The notes beneath the pieces were generated by a model, which saw only the letters and a program-made list of their open reading frames with translations, searched no databases and had not been told where the DNA came from. Below, piece by piece: positions 1 through 8,139 of a stretch of 64,000 nt of DNA. The position numbers and the translations under genes were made by a program. The DNA is taken from the NCBI RefSeq assembly GCF_900095695.1, contig NZ_FMIQ01000082.1, positions 1 to 64,000 on the forward strand, read 5' to 3'. The DNA is from Hafnia alvei (GTDB lineage Bacteria; Pseudomonadota; Gammaproteobacteria; Enterobacterales; Enterobacteriaceae). Positions within the stretch are counted from its first letter, which is position 1; every line of letters begins with the position of its first letter.

Positions 1-1358
1 CAATATTTCCCCTGCCTAGATCGACGTTTAAAGTCACTGTATAGCTCCACCTCCAAAAACTCTACCGGCGGCTTACTCAGATAGATATAAATCGGGGGCA
101 TATCCGTACCTAGGAAAATCAGGATGTAATCCTCAAAATCCCCTTCAGTCGGCGCGGGATAGCTCTCGATATCGCTTCCGACCTTCTCCGGTATCGGCAG
201 TACCGTTATGGACGATGGTAAGCTTGGGCTGCCTTGATGCCCCGTATTCGAAGGAATATCTAACTCTAGCTTGTCAGGGTTCCAGTAAATCGTAACCGGC
301 TTTACCCCCTCTGTCGTAAACTCATACAGCCCAGTCTTCGTGTTGAGCTTCATCTCACGCACGGGGACTTCAGATAAACCGCTTTCCGTTGGTGTGTGAT
401 AGCCTTTCGGGGATAAACTCCCATGCCCATCATCCTCCCAACGAAAACGCACCCGTGTTGGCGCTTTGCCACCGGACTCTGCCAACTGAGCTAATCTCAT
501 TTGGTCGATGAAATCCTGCTCTCCGCTGTTAAGCGTTCGAGGCATCATACCGATAAGAGCCACCGCAATCGGCGCTCCCGCACCGGCAGCGGCAATTTCA
601 CCAAACGGAACCACGGCGCGAACAGCCCATGATCCCGCCGTAATGAAACGACCACCGACCCACTCAAGCGCCGCCGAACCTGATGGAAACACTGTGCTAG
701 CCGCTACAGGCACGGCGACTGCCGGTGCTGCGGATGATGCTCCGCCAAAGAGCTTTTTGTACCACGGTTTTTCCGGCTCGGGAGGCGGTGATGCGGGCCG
801 TTTCGCACTCTGCGCATGTTGCTCAGGTTCAGGCAACGGCACCGCGCGAAAATACCCCATCAGCGCAAAGTTCTCGTGCGTCTCCGGCCCCGTTCCTGCC
901 TCGGTATTTCCTTCACCACGCTCTTGTGATTTGGCAAATACAGGCATAGAACGTTTTGCCTGCTCTTTCGCCTTATTCTCAGCCCGTTCAGCCGCATCTG
1001 CTGCTATCTTTGCGGCCTGCTTTTCTGCAGATTGCTGTGCTGGCGATAACCCTGCGCCAAGCCACTGCCCAAACGGGGCAATGATCCGGTTACTGCCAGA
1101 GGGACAGCCGCACAGAACAATTGCACCATCTACCGCCAACACCTTACCCATGATAATAAAGCTGGGCTCGCCCTCAATGACGCGCCCACGTTTGCCGCAT
1201 TTTGGGCATTCCGTCGTACTATCACCAACCCTGATAACCGCATGACCGTAGACCATATATTGGCTGGTAGGCAGTGAAGCAATCAACTTTGCTCCGGTTG
1301 TCGTTTTGTCACAGGATAATGCCTTACCCTTACCCATAATGTTCGGTCGGTAGCCCAT
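1..1358 (-). CDS. PAAR / S-type pyocin domain protein, probable T6SS effector (3' end outside window)
   Basis: The open frame runs from an ATG at 1358 through the left edge, so the C-terminus is missing. The first ~100 residues are PAAR-like, with VIRVGDSTTECPKCGKRG, then FIIMGKVLAVDG and LCGCPSGS, the kind of Cys-containing beta-cone that caps the VgrG spike. An Ala/Glu/Lys-rich stretch and a hydrophobic Ala/Gly-rich segment follow. Near the edge is an S-type pyocin-like block ending in YSDFKRRSRQGKY. In related proteins this block precedes a C-terminal HNH/LHH-type nuclease, so a DNase toxin is likely just outside the window; that is inference. The start overlaps the stop of the upstream gene (TAATG), implying translational coupling. 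The toxin type and the immunity gene cannot be seen. Confidence 0.8.
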   Translation of the reverse strand, partial: MGYRPNIMGKGKALSCDKTTTGAKLIASLPTSQYMVYGHAVIRVGDSTTECPKCGKRGRVIEGEPSFIIMGKVLAVDGAIVLCGCPSGSNRIIAPFGQWLGAGLSPAQQSAEKQAAKIAADAAERAENKAKEQAKRSMPVFAKSQERGEGNTEAGTGPETHENFALMGYFRAVPLPEPEQHAQSAKRPASPPPEPEKPWYKKLFGGASSAAPAVAVPVAASTVFPSGSAALEWVGGRFITAGSWAVRAVVPFGEIAAAGAGAPIAVALIGMMPRTLNSGEQDFIDQMRLAQLAESGGKAPTRVRFRWEDDGHGSLSPKGYHTPTESGLSEVPVREMKLNTKTGLYEFTTEGVKPVTIYWNPDKLELDIPSNTGHQGSPSLPSSITVLPIPEKVGSDIESYPAPTEGDFEDYILIFLGTDMPPIYIYLSKPPVEFLEVELYSDFKRRSRQGKY

Positions 1359-1855
1359 TACCTAAGCTCCACCAGAAAATCATCGGGCATTGCCTCTCCT
1401 AAACGTTTGATAATCAGCAGGCTATCCTGAGGCGTATTGATAATTTCATCACCATTATCTAAACCGCTGCCCACCAGCGCGGCTTGAACCTGTCCAAAGC
1501 GATGCTCTTTACCCGCTCCACTTGAAATCAGTGTCGTCGTACCATCAGGATAAATTACGCTATCGCCCACTTTTGCTAGTTGTACCGATGAACCATTTTT
1601 CAGATTAATCAGCACCCCACTCGAGGCTATTTTGACCGTTCCGCCGCCTCTGGTCTGGCTACCTTCTGCTGCAAAGCGAAAAATCCCGATGGGAGGATGA
1701 GCGCGAATATAGGCTTCCTGCTCTTGGATAATTGCCATGCTATCGTCACTTAGGGTTGATAGCGCTTCGTCGCTAAACGGCGATACATCAAGGTTTGAGA
1801 GTATTTCAGGTGTGAGCTCATTCGTGTACATCTGGGGGAGTTTATTGGTCGTCAT
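1358..1855 (-). CDS. small PAAR-like protein upstream of the PAAR effector
   Basis: 165 residues with no signal peptide or membrane segment. Residues ~65-150 read like a divergent PAAR fold: a GSQTRGGGTV start, VGDSVIYPDGTTTLISSGAG in the middle and a final small-residue block (VGSGLDNGDEI). This matches the spacing of PAAR 'GD..T..GG / VGD.V.CP.G...I..G' motifs but lacks the Cys ligands. The first ~60 residues are acidic and probably a separate helical segment. It overlaps the PAAR effector gene by the TAATG junction, so the two are cotranslated. It could be a T6SS adaptor, a second spike tip or an effector-loading partner. The family assignment rests on motif resemblance only. Confidence 0.55.
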   Translation of the reverse strand: MTTNKLPQMYTNELTPEILSNLDVSPFSDEALSTLSDDSMAIIQEQEAYIRAHPPIGIFRFAAEGSQTRGGGTVKIASSGVLINLKNGSSVQLAKVGDSVIYPDGTTTLISSGAGKEHRFGQVQAALVGSGLDNGDEIINTPQDSLLIIKRLGEAMPDDFLVELR

Positions 1856-2151
1856 GCAGCAATAGCCCTTATTAATGAATGGTTATAAGTTAAACATTAC
1901 ATTAAGAAAACTATCGGTGACTACAACGGAAGATCTGAAATTGCAGCATTTATTCAGCGATACTGGACTTATCCCAACCCAGCAATGATTAAATATTTTG
2001 CAGTGTTTGAGTTTGTACTCTGCTGTTTTGTCTCTGTAGTATTCACGCTTGAGACAGGTTCGAGCGCTACGGCCCTGCTTTTCATTAGCAATAAGCCATA
2101 GAGTCAAACGAAACATTCTGGAATAATGAAGCCGACGCAACAGGAGGTCAT

Positions 2152-2376
2152 ATGAGTTTCAATCTGGCAAATCTTCCTCAAGAAGAGATGGACAAAGTCA
2201 ATGTCGACTTAGCTGCAGGCGGCGTATCTTATAAAGAGCGCTATCACATGCCGGTTATTGCGGAACTGGTTGAGCGTGAGCAGCCTGAACATTTGCGGAC
2301 CTATTTTCGTGAGCGCCTGGCTTATTATCGCACCCTACGCATTGATACCCTGCCATACGAACCGCCAATGAAATAA
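2152..2376 (+). CDS. holE: DNA polymerase III theta subunit
   Basis: 74 residues, very close to E. coli HolE (76 aa). Shared blocks include [24 protein letters not shown] and [10 protein letters not shown], and both proteins end in a short LPYEP tail. Theta binds the epsilon proofreading exonuclease in the polymerase III core and modestly stabilises it. The start is preceded by AGGAGG at 2139-2144, an excellent ribosome binding site 7 nt from the ATG. It is monocistronic; ygfF lies convergently only 12 bp downstream with no clear terminator between them. Nothing unusual is seen in the gene. Confidence 0.95.
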   Translation: MSFNLANLPQEEMDKVNVDLAAGGVSYKERYHMPVIAELVEREQPEHLRTYFRERLAYYRTLRIDTLPYEPPMK

Positions 2377-2388
2377 TGTCTGTCTAAG

Positions 2389-3141
2389 CTATTTTCCACC
2401 GGCCAAATCAAGCAAGCTGCCGGTGGAATAAGACGCCTCATCCGACAATAGCCAAACGATGGCTGCGGCAACTTCTTCTGGCTGTCCACCACGCTGCATC
2501 GGTAATGAGGCTTTTATTCGATCGACACGATTGGCCTCGCCTCCATCCGCATGCATTTCCGTATAAATAAACCCTGGCCGTACGCCGTTAACGCGGATCC
2601 CTTCCCCCGCCACCTCTACTGATAACCCTTTCGTCAGCGTATCCATCGCGCCTTTGCTGGCCGCATAATCCAGATATTCGAAAGGAGCACCACTTTTGGC
2701 TGCCGCAGAAGAAACGTTCACAATCGCTCCACCGCGCCCTCCGTGGCGTTTTGCCATCCGCTTAACCGCTTCTCGGCAACACAAAAAAGTCCCGGTCACG
2801 TTAATACGCAGAATCTGGTTAATTCTTTCTGCCGTTAAGCTTTCTATTGTGGACTGGGTTTGCAAAATCCCAGCGTTATTCACCAGCGCATCCAACCGTC
2901 CCCAATGTCGATCAATTTGGTTAAACATATCGCAAACGGCCATTTCATCCTCAATATTGGCGCAGAGCAGCAAACACTCTTGCCCCAAAGCCGCTATTTC
3001 AAGCGCCAGCGTCTGTGCGGCTGCATGGTTTTGAGAGTAATTAATGCACACGCGATAGCCACGTTTAGCGAGTAATAATGCCGTAGCCCGCCCTATACCG
3101 CGGCTGGCACCGGTCACGAGAGCAACTGGAGATGAATTCAC
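2389..3141 (-). CDS. ygfF: SDR-family NAD(P)-dependent oxidoreductase YgfF
   Basis: 250-residue classical short-chain dehydrogenase. The N-terminal Rossmann motif is VTGASRGIGRAT (TGxxxGxG), followed by NNAG at about residue 90, catalytic Ser in NVSSAAA, YAASK as the YxxxK pair, and the RPGFIYTEMHADGG loop. The sequence follows E. coli YgfF closely, including the LLDLAGGK-like end. The substrate is unknown; glucose-1-dehydrogenase-like activity is often annotated by homology only. It is divergent from the MarA-like regulator at 3300, with ~160 bp between, so that regulator may control it (inference). Confidence 0.92.
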   Translation of the reverse strand: MNSSPVALVTGASRGIGRATALLLAKRGYRVCINYSQNHAAAQTLALEIAALGQECLLLCANIEDEMAVCDMFNQIDRHWGRLDALVNNAGILQTQSTIESLTAERINQILRINVTGTFLCCREAVKRMAKRHGGRGGAIVNVSSAAAKSGAPFEYLDYAASKGAMDTLTKGLSVEVAGEGIRVNGVRPGFIYTEMHADGGEANRVDRIKASLPMQRGGQPEEVAAAIVWLLSDEASYSTGSLLDLAGGK

Positions 3142-3299
3142 AGCGATTCCTTGTTAAATTAATGTTCATCGCCAGTGTAGCTGAGGTTGAAACGGCTTCA
3201 AGTATGATGGGTATTATCATGGGTATAGAGGTAAACGCCATGATGTCGTAATATGTAGTAGACGGCATGTTGCTAATGAGAACGATTACCGGAGAACGA

Positions 3300-3689
3300 A
3301 TGACGCAGAACGAACGCAATATTGCCCTAGTATGTGCGCTAAGCGAGTGGATAGAGCAGCATCTAGGCCGCGATATTTATCTAGATGAGCTGGCCCGCTA
3401 CTCTGGATATTCACTGTGGCATATGCAGAAAATTTTTCGTGAAACAACCGGCATGTCCTTAGGCCGCTATATTCGCGAACGTAAGTTGTCTGGTGCAGCA
3501 AAACGTTTACGCCACACCGAAGAGTCAATTATCGATATCGCGGTGTACTACGGCTTTGCCTCGCAGTCACATTTCACCTATATGTTCCGCAAGCATTTCG
3601 ACATTACGCCAACCAACTATCGGCTTCAAACCGACATTCAACTGTCTACTATTCAGCCCCTGCACGTGATGTATAAACAAAGCGCCTGA
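3300..3689 (+). CDS. MarA/RamA-like AraC-family regulator (single-domain)
   Basis: 129 residues consisting almost only of the paired AraC helix-turn-helix, the MarA/SoxS/RamA architecture. Helix-turn-helix 1 is LDELARYSGYSLWHMQKIF and helix 2 is IIDIAVYYGFASQSHFTYMF, each aligning with MarA (SGYSKWHLQRMF; GFESQQTLTRTF). MarA-type proteins bind as monomers to mar/sox/rob boxes and activate efflux and stress genes. I chose ATG 3300, which has GGAG at 3291-3294; an upstream ATG at 3267 would add 11 residues absent from the family and lacks a good ribosome site. Divergent from ygfF and 20 bp upstream of ybiR, so it may be cotranscribed with ybiR. Which MarA paralogue it is cannot be settled here. 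Confidence 0.85.
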   Translation: MTQNERNIALVCALSEWIEQHLGRDIYLDELARYSGYSLWHMQKIFRETTGMSLGRYIRERKLSGAAKRLRHTEESIIDIAVYYGFASQSHFTYMFRKHFDITPTNYRLQTDIQLSTIQPLHVMYKQSA

Positions 3690-3709
3690 ACTCACTGAGA
3701 AACAGCATC

Positions 3710-4819
3710 ATGCAAACCTCGTTACGTCACGTTCTCGGCGCTGTTTTGCGCGATCGTTTACTGCAATTTCTCCTGCTTGCTGGCGTAATATTGGCCTGTT
3801 TTACGTCTTCCCCGCTGCGCGATTATCCTCACTGGATCGATTGGCCCACCATTACCACCCTGCTCGGGCTGCTGCTGCTGACGAAAAGCGTTGAGATGAG
3901 CGGCTATTTCGATTGGCTGGGGCGAAAAATGATGGCTCGCCTCAGCAATGAACGCACCTTAGCGCTGTTTATGGTTGTGGCTTCTGCGCTGCTTTCCACA
4001 TTTCTTACCAACGATGTGGCCCTTTTCATCGTGGTTCCACTCACGATAACGTTAAAAAAGCTCAGCGCCTTACCCGTGACCCGTTTAATCATCTTTGAAG
4101 CATTGGCGGTCAACGTAGGTTCTTTGCTGACGCCGATTGGCAATCCACAAAACATTTTGCTGTGGAATCATAGCGGCCTGTCGTTCAGCGCCTTTATTGG
4201 ACAAATGCTGCCTTTGTCTGGCGTGCTGCTGTTTCTGCTATTGCTGTTCACGCTGATGTTTTTCCCAAACAAAACCATTCGCCCTCTAGCCGATCGCCAA
4301 GACAGCTCACGCAAGCGCGGGCTATTGCTGGCCTGTGCGGTGCTCTATGGGGTGTTTCTCGTTAGCGTTGATTTAGGCTTGCCCTATCTCGGACTGTTAA
4401 TCGTGCTGGTCGCCTTACTGTGTTTGTCTCCCAAAGTTATTTTGCTGGTCGATTGGGCGCTTATTTTCATTTTCATGGCGATGTTTATTGATGTGAAATT
4501 ACTCACTCAGTTACCGGCGCTATTACCGCTAACTGAAAACATGCAGCATCTTTCAACGTTTGGCACTTACACGATCGGCATTCTGCTCTCTCAGGTTATC
4601 AGTAACGTGCCGGCTACCATTTTGCTGCTGGGTTTTATTCCTGCCACCACCACGCTGGCCTACGCCGTGAATATTGGTGGATTTGGGTTTGCGCTGGGAT
4701 CAATGGCCAACCTCATCGCCTTACGCATGGCAAATGAAAAGCGCATCTGGCTGACGTTTCATCTATTTTCTATTCCCGCTCTTATCATCTCTGCGGCGCT
4801 TGGCTGGTGGTTAATCTAA
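3710..4819 (+). CDS. ybiR: YbiR, ArsB/NhaD-superfamily inner-membrane transporter
   Basis: 369 residues, about ten hydrophobic segments, no signal peptide. It matches E. coli YbiR nearly end to end, including TFLTNDVALFIVVPLTITLK, ALAVNVGSLLTPIGNPQNI and, near the C-terminus, QVISNVPATILLL and SMANLIALRMAN. The repeated TND and SN(V/x)P elements are the inverted-repeat hairpin motifs of the CitMHS/ArsB ion-transporter superfamily. The transported ion is not established. It follows the MarA-like regulator by 20 bp, suggesting joint transcription. The downstream 167-bp gap holds the promoter of the ABC binding-protein gene. Confidence 0.9.
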   Translation: MQTSLRHVLGAVLRDRLLQFLLLAGVILACFTSSPLRDYPHWIDWPTITTLLGLLLLTKSVEMSGYFDWLGRKMMARLSNERTLALFMVVASALLSTFLTNDVALFIVVPLTITLKKLSALPVTRLIIFEALAVNVGSLLTPIGNPQNILLWNHSGLSFSAFIGQMLPLSGVLLFLLLLFTLMFFPNKTIRPLADRQDSSRKRGLLLACAVLYGVFLVSVDLGLPYLGLLIVLVALLCLSPKVILLVDWALIFIFMAMFIDVKLLTQLPALLPLTENMQHLSTFGTYTIGILLSQVISNVPATILLLGFIPATTTLAYAVNIGGFGFALGSMANLIALRMANEKRIWLTFHLFSIPALIISAALGWWLI

Positions 4820-4986
4820 ACTGATAAGCACTGCGTGATTTTTAGGCTTTATTCCATTTGGTTATTGATAATCGCAGAATGTGATTTAGCAAACCGCAGA
4901 CAATGGTTTAGCTTCATCATCAATAACGGAGCGCAATTACCTGCGTTTTTTTAAACAAATAATTAAAGTAAGACATTGGGATACCT

Positions 4987-5757
4987 ATGAAAAAAATGAC
5001 CTTGGCTCTGCTTGCAACCTCATTATTTGCTACCTCCGCACTGGCTCAAGCAGCCGATGATCTGGCGGCAATTAAGTCTGCTGGCGTGATGAAATTCGGA
5101 ACAGAAGGCACCTATGCGCCTTATACCTACCATGACAAAAGCGGCAAGCTGGTTGGTTTTGACGTGGATGTCGCCCGAGCCGTGGCAGAAAAAATGGGCG
5201 TTAAGCCTGAGTTTGTCGAAGGTCGTTGGGATGGTTTGATTGCGGGCTTAAGCGCTAAACGCTACGACGCGGTCATTAACCAAGTCGGCGTTACCGACGA
5301 GCGTAAAGCCAAGTTTGATTTCTCTCAGCCTTATATCGGTTCTAAAGCGGTGCTGGTTGTCCGTGATGACAACACCACCATCAAAAGCTTTGCTGATTTA
5401 AAAGGCCAGAAAGCGGCTCAAAGCCTGACCAGTAACTATTCAAAACTGGCGACTAAAAACGGCGCAGATTTAGTGCCAACCGATGGATTCAACCAATCAT
5501 TGGATCTGGTGTTAAGCGGCCGTGCAGCGGCAACGTTAAACGACAACCTGTCATTCTTGGATTTCAAAAAGCATAAGCCAGACGCGAAAGTTAAAATCGT
5601 CGCAACCGATGAAAATACCGAGAACTCAGCGATTCTGCTGCGTAAAGATCAGCCTGAATTAGTGAAAGCGGTAAATAAAGCGCTGGATGAAATGAAAGCT
5701 GATGGCACTTATAAAACGATTTCTGTACGCTACTTCGGTCAGGACGTTTCTCAGTAA
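4987..5757 (+). CDS. amino-acid (cystine-type) ABC transporter periplasmic binding protein
   Basis: 256 residues. A Sec signal peptide (KKMTLALLATSLFATSALAQA) is followed by a family-3 solute-binding domain: VMKFGTEGTYAPYTYHD, LVGFDVDVARAVAEKMG, GRWDGLIAGLSAKRYDAVINQV and FDFSQPYIGSKAVLVV. These are typical of polar amino acid and cystine binders such as TcyJ/FliY. The substrate cannot be read reliably; cystine is a guess from overall similarity. The permease gene follows after a 175-bp gap carrying a strong stem-loop. No ATPase gene is next to it, so it must borrow an ATPase encoded elsewhere. Confidence 0.85.
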   Translation: MKKMTLALLATSLFATSALAQAADDLAAIKSAGVMKFGTEGTYAPYTYHDKSGKLVGFDVDVARAVAEKMGVKPEFVEGRWDGLIAGLSAKRYDAVINQVGVTDERKAKFDFSQPYIGSKAVLVVRDDNTTIKSFADLKGQKAAQSLTSNYSKLATKNGADLVPTDGFNQSLDLVLSGRAAATLNDNLSFLDFKKHKPDAKVKIVATDENTENSAILLRKDQPELVKAVNKALDEMKADGTYKTISVRYFGQDVSQ

Positions 5758-5789
5758 TCGTCTTTAACACTATAGCCAAAATAGTGACA

Positions 5790-5838
5790 AGCCTGCCTCT
5801 GTGAATCCTTAACTGGGTATCACTTCATGAGGCGGGCT
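5790..5838 (+). terminator. intercistronic stem-loop between binding protein and permease
   Basis: AGCCTGCCTC (5790-5799) pairs with GAGGCGGGCT (5829-5838), one G-U pair, around a 29-nt loop. There is no long U-tract, so it is more likely an mRNA-stabilising or partially terminating hairpin that leaves the binding-protein message in excess over the permease, as is common for ABC operons. Role inferred. Confidence 0.5.
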
Positions 5839-5860
5839 GTTGTATTTAGGAAGACCGCTT

Positions 5861-5918
5861 TTGGACATACTGTTTTTAGACATATCGTTTTAAGGCATAT
5901 TTTTTAGACTTACTGTAT
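5861..5918 (+). repeat. imperfect tandem repeat upstream of permease
   Basis: Four degenerate units of roughly 15-17 bp, each built as a T-run followed by GGACATACTG, AGACATATCG, AAGGCATATT or AGACTTACTG. They sit between the stem-loop and the permease ribosome binding site AGGAG (5920-5924). Function unknown; they could provide AT-rich promoter-like DNA. Confidence 0.45.
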
Positions 5919-5932
5919 TAGGAGTACGGCAT

Positions 5933-6628
5933 ATGGCATGGCTACACAGCCTGACTGACTATATTCACGGCCTTGCCTGGCTACAGCTGATGATGGATTC
6001 GTTTTGGAGTCTGCTGTCTGCAGGACTGCAATTCACGCTGCCTTTAGCAATCCTCTCTTTTATTGGCGGGATTATTCTCGGCTTTATTACCGCATTGGTG
6101 CGCTTATACGCCCCAAAACCGGTCAAGTGGATTTTTGATTTCTACGTATGGGTTATTCGTGGCACGCCGCTGTTAGTACAGTTGTTCTTAATCTTTTATG
6201 GTTTACCGAGTGCGGGGATCACTCTCGATGCGTTTCCGGCGGCGCTGATTGGTTTCACGCTCAGCGTGGGTGCCTATACCTCTGAAATCATCCGTGGGGC
6301 GATTATCTCAGTGCCTAAAGGCCAGTGGGAAGCGTCTTATTCTATCGGCATGAGCAGTTCACAGGCCATGCACCGCGTGATCCTGCCACAGTCGGTATTC
6401 GTATCGCTACCGCCGCTGTCTAACTCATTTATCTCGCTTATCAAAGATACGTCACTGGCCGCGGTTATCACCGTACCTGAGATGTTCTTGGCGGCGCAGC
6501 GCATTGTTTCTGTCACTTACGAGCCGCTGATTTTATATGTAGAAGCGGCGCTGATTTATCTGGTATTCAGCACGGTGCTGGGAAAACTGCAAAACAAGCT
6601 TGAAGTGTATTACCGCCGCTACGAGTAA
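5933..6628 (+). CDS. amino-acid ABC transporter permease (HisM/TcyL type)
   Basis: 231 residues with about five membrane segments. The EAA loop that contacts the ATPase is visible as EASYSIGMSSSQAMHRVILPQS, and VIRGTPLLVQLFLIFYGLP is the family-typical RGTPLL block. The start is supported by AGGAG at 5920-5924. It pairs with the binding protein upstream; together they would import a polar amino acid or cystine. A strong terminator follows at 6686, before any ATPase gene, so the transporter is incomplete at this locus. In E. coli the cystine system also has its genes split, which makes sharing of a remote ATPase plausible. Confidence 0.88.
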   Translation: MAWLHSLTDYIHGLAWLQLMMDSFWSLLSAGLQFTLPLAILSFIGGIILGFITALVRLYAPKPVKWIFDFYVWVIRGTPLLVQLFLIFYGLPSAGITLDAFPAALIGFTLSVGAYTSEIIRGAIISVPKGQWEASYSIGMSSSQAMHRVILPQSVFVSLPPLSNSFISLIKDTSLAAVITVPEMFLAAQRIVSVTYEPLILYVEAALIYLVFSTVLGKLQNKLEVYYRRYE

Positions 6629-6685
6629 GTTTTTGTTATCAGCCCTACGCTTCCCAATTTCTGATTACGTTCATTCCGCATCACC

Positions 6686-6730
6686 TACCCCAAAGAAATA
6701 ACAATTTTCTTTGGGGTATATTTTTTTCCT
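6686..6730 (+). terminator. Rho-independent terminator after the ABC permease gene
   Basis: Perfect 13-bp stem TACCCCAAAGAAA / TTTCTTTGGGGTA (6686-6698 with 6706-6718) followed by a T-rich tract. It ends the binding-protein/permease operon. Confidence 0.85.
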
Positions 6731-6897
6731 TTGCTTACATGATAAAAACTGAATGCCCCCTAATACGTCATGCAGTGGACGAAGATCCCGTCAGTAGCGC
6801 TTTGCAAACATTGCTAATAAATATCTATCAGATGAAATCCCTTCTATTTGTGTGTATAAAGAAACCTTACTTTTATCACTAATTGGAAAGAAGTTAG

Positions 6898-7371
6898 ATG
6901 TTTTTTTTAAAAAACGGGATCGAGGGTTACAGGAAGGCATTTTGCTACAAAGGCGTAGCCAGTCGCCGGGCTTATTTCTTTTTTGCATTGTTTCAGTTGC
7001 CGATGTTTTGTCTGCTCGTACTGGCTTCATTTTATCTGAGCAGCATTTTTATGGTTAATTCAAACTTACAGATCATGCCAGGGACGGTAATACTGGCTGT
7101 CATCGGTTTTTTTATCGTCCTCGCTATTGGGATTTATACCTGGCTGGCCGGGCTTGCGTTCTGTGTCCGTCGACTGCATGACATTGGTTTGAGCGGATGG
7201 GTATTACTTATCCCAATTATTATTGCTTTTGCTATTGAGACTATCGGAGAAGGAGTAGGACCTATCGTTAACGGTGTTTTCCTCCTAGGGCTGATGCTGG
7301 CGAAGTCAAAAACAGATAATAATAAATACCAGTTTGATACAACTTCAAGGGCTAGAGATATTCCAAGTTGA
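6898..7371 (+). CDS. DUF805 family inner-membrane protein
   Basis: 157 residues with the DUF805 layout: a short N-terminal helix, GVASRRAYFFFALF leading into the first membrane segment, a second long hydrophobic segment, the family signature FCVRRLHDIGLSGW at about residue 90-103, then two more hydrophobic stretches. E. coli members are YhaH and YhaI; function is unknown. The C-terminal ~20 residues are polar. The start at 6898 has GGAAAGAAG 8-16 nt upstream. The gene opens an AT-rich patch (6.7-8.5 kb) whose base composition differs from the flanking core genes, suggesting acquired DNA. Confidence 0.8.
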   Translation: MFFLKNGIEGYRKAFCYKGVASRRAYFFFALFQLPMFCLLVLASFYLSSIFMVNSNLQIMPGTVILAVIGFFIVLAIGIYTWLAGLAFCVRRLHDIGLSGWVLLIPIIIAFAIETIGEGVGPIVNGVFLLGLMLAKSKTDNNKYQFDTTSRARDIPS

Positions 7372-7453
7372 TACAATCATAAACTGCTTAATATATAGGC
7401 TATAAACTTGGCAAATCAGGTGCTGAACTACTAGGTGATAAGGTTGGGGGCTT

Positions 7454-7627
7454 ATGATAAATAGTATCTTTAGTACCATTGAAGAACTCATTATGGCCGT
7501 ACTTGCGACAATTGCTTTGCTATCGACATTACTTTGCTTTATCCAAAATCTGTCATCAAAAGAAACTTCCAAGAAACGTGTGCTTTATTTATGGCTAGAT
7601 TCAATAAACTCCCTACTCAAGTATTGA
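7454..7627 (+). CDS. small putative membrane protein (57 aa)
   Basis: ATG at 7454 preceded by GGTTGGGGG; ends at TGA 7625-7627. One hydrophobic segment (MAVLATIALLSTLLCFI) follows a short amphipathic start, then a Lys/Ser-rich linker. Not recognised. The next ORF (7637-7843) is in the same frame, separated only by this TGA and three codons, so the two may be halves of one broken gene or two coupled small genes. Coding status is uncertain because other frames here also stay open. Confidence 0.35.
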   Translation: MINSIFSTIEELIMAVLATIALLSTLLCFIQNLSSKETSKKRVLYLWLDSINSLLKY

Positions 7628-7713
7628 TCTATCGGGATGGCGGATTCCTTTTTCATAATAGCGTTGCTGGCAAGAGAAAGTGGGTTCTACACAAGAGATA
7701 TGAACAAGGATGA
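7591..7713 (+). CDS. possible 40-aa ORF overlapping the two small membrane ORFs
   Basis: ATG 7591 to TGA 7711-7713 in a different frame from the flanking ORFs. It gives a basic, protein-like sequence containing LIYRDGGFLFHN and KRKWVLHKRYEQG. There is no clear ribosome site. If the sequence from VLIYRDGG to HKRYEQ originally joined the downstream frame (DEVRFIKSHPKEQ), a frameshift near 7705-7712 would explain why two frames look coding. Speculative. Confidence 0.2.
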   Translation: MARFNKLPTQVLIYRDGGFLFHNSVAGKRKWVLHKRYEQG

Positions 7714-7843
7714 GGTAAGATTCATCAAATCCCATCCTAAGGAGCAAACAAGATGGCTAAAACTGAAAGTGATTTTAGTCACAATGAGTTTTGCTTCATA
7801 TGTTGCAGCCTTCGCTTTCTATTTGATGGTAATAAAAAAATGA
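7637..7843 (+). CDS. small putative membrane protein (68 aa)
   Basis: The C-terminal half is convincing: a charged DEVRFIKSHPKEQTRWLKLK segment, then one membrane helix (VILVTMSFASYVAAFAFYLMV) and a Lys-Lys end. The start is uncertain; ATG 7637 has weak upstream spacing. Not recognised. It sits between a DUF805 gene and another tiny membrane protein gene, a cluster pattern seen in accessory loci such as immunity or stress genes, but no partner toxin is visible. Confidence 0.4.
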   Translation: MADSFFIIALLARESGFYTRDMNKDEVRFIKSHPKEQTRWLKLKVILVTMSFASYVAAFAFYLMVIKK

Positions 7844-7875
7844 ATGTAGTAGCGCAATTATAAAAGGATCATGCA

Positions 7876-8139
7876 ATGTCAATTAAGGGGGTAATTCGAT
7901 GGGGTAGCATATTCATCATTATGTTCATATACATATGTGCTTTAGCGCTTATAATCATGGACTACGGCGTAACCTTAAAGTACGCAGACATAGATCAATA
8001 TGAAAAAATTACAGCAATCAGATGCAATGCCATCGTTGAACAAGTATCTATAACTTTTGTTGAGATTACATATGTTGCATTTTTTGGGTATTTAATCTCC
8101 ATCGCGTTAATTCTGCTTATTTTTAAAAAAGTACGTTAG
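7876..8139 (+). CDS. small two-helix membrane protein (87 aa)
   Basis: Two predicted membrane helices: WGSIFIIMFIYICALALIIM near the N-terminus and YVAFFGYLISIALILLIF at the C-terminus. A polar loop of ~40 residues between them would face the periplasm if the basic ends stay inside. The start is supported by AAAAGGA at 7862-7868. Not recognised. AT-rich; codon use differs from flanking core genes. Confidence 0.5.
   Translation: MSIKGVIRWGSIFIIMFIYICALALIIMDYGVTLKYADIDQYEKITAIRCNAIVEQVSITFVEITYVAFFGYLISIALILLIFKKVR

Noticed and set aside
1883..2140. 85-codon minus-strand ORF upstream of holE
   Set aside because: No ribosome site and no recognisable motifs; it covers the likely holE promoter.
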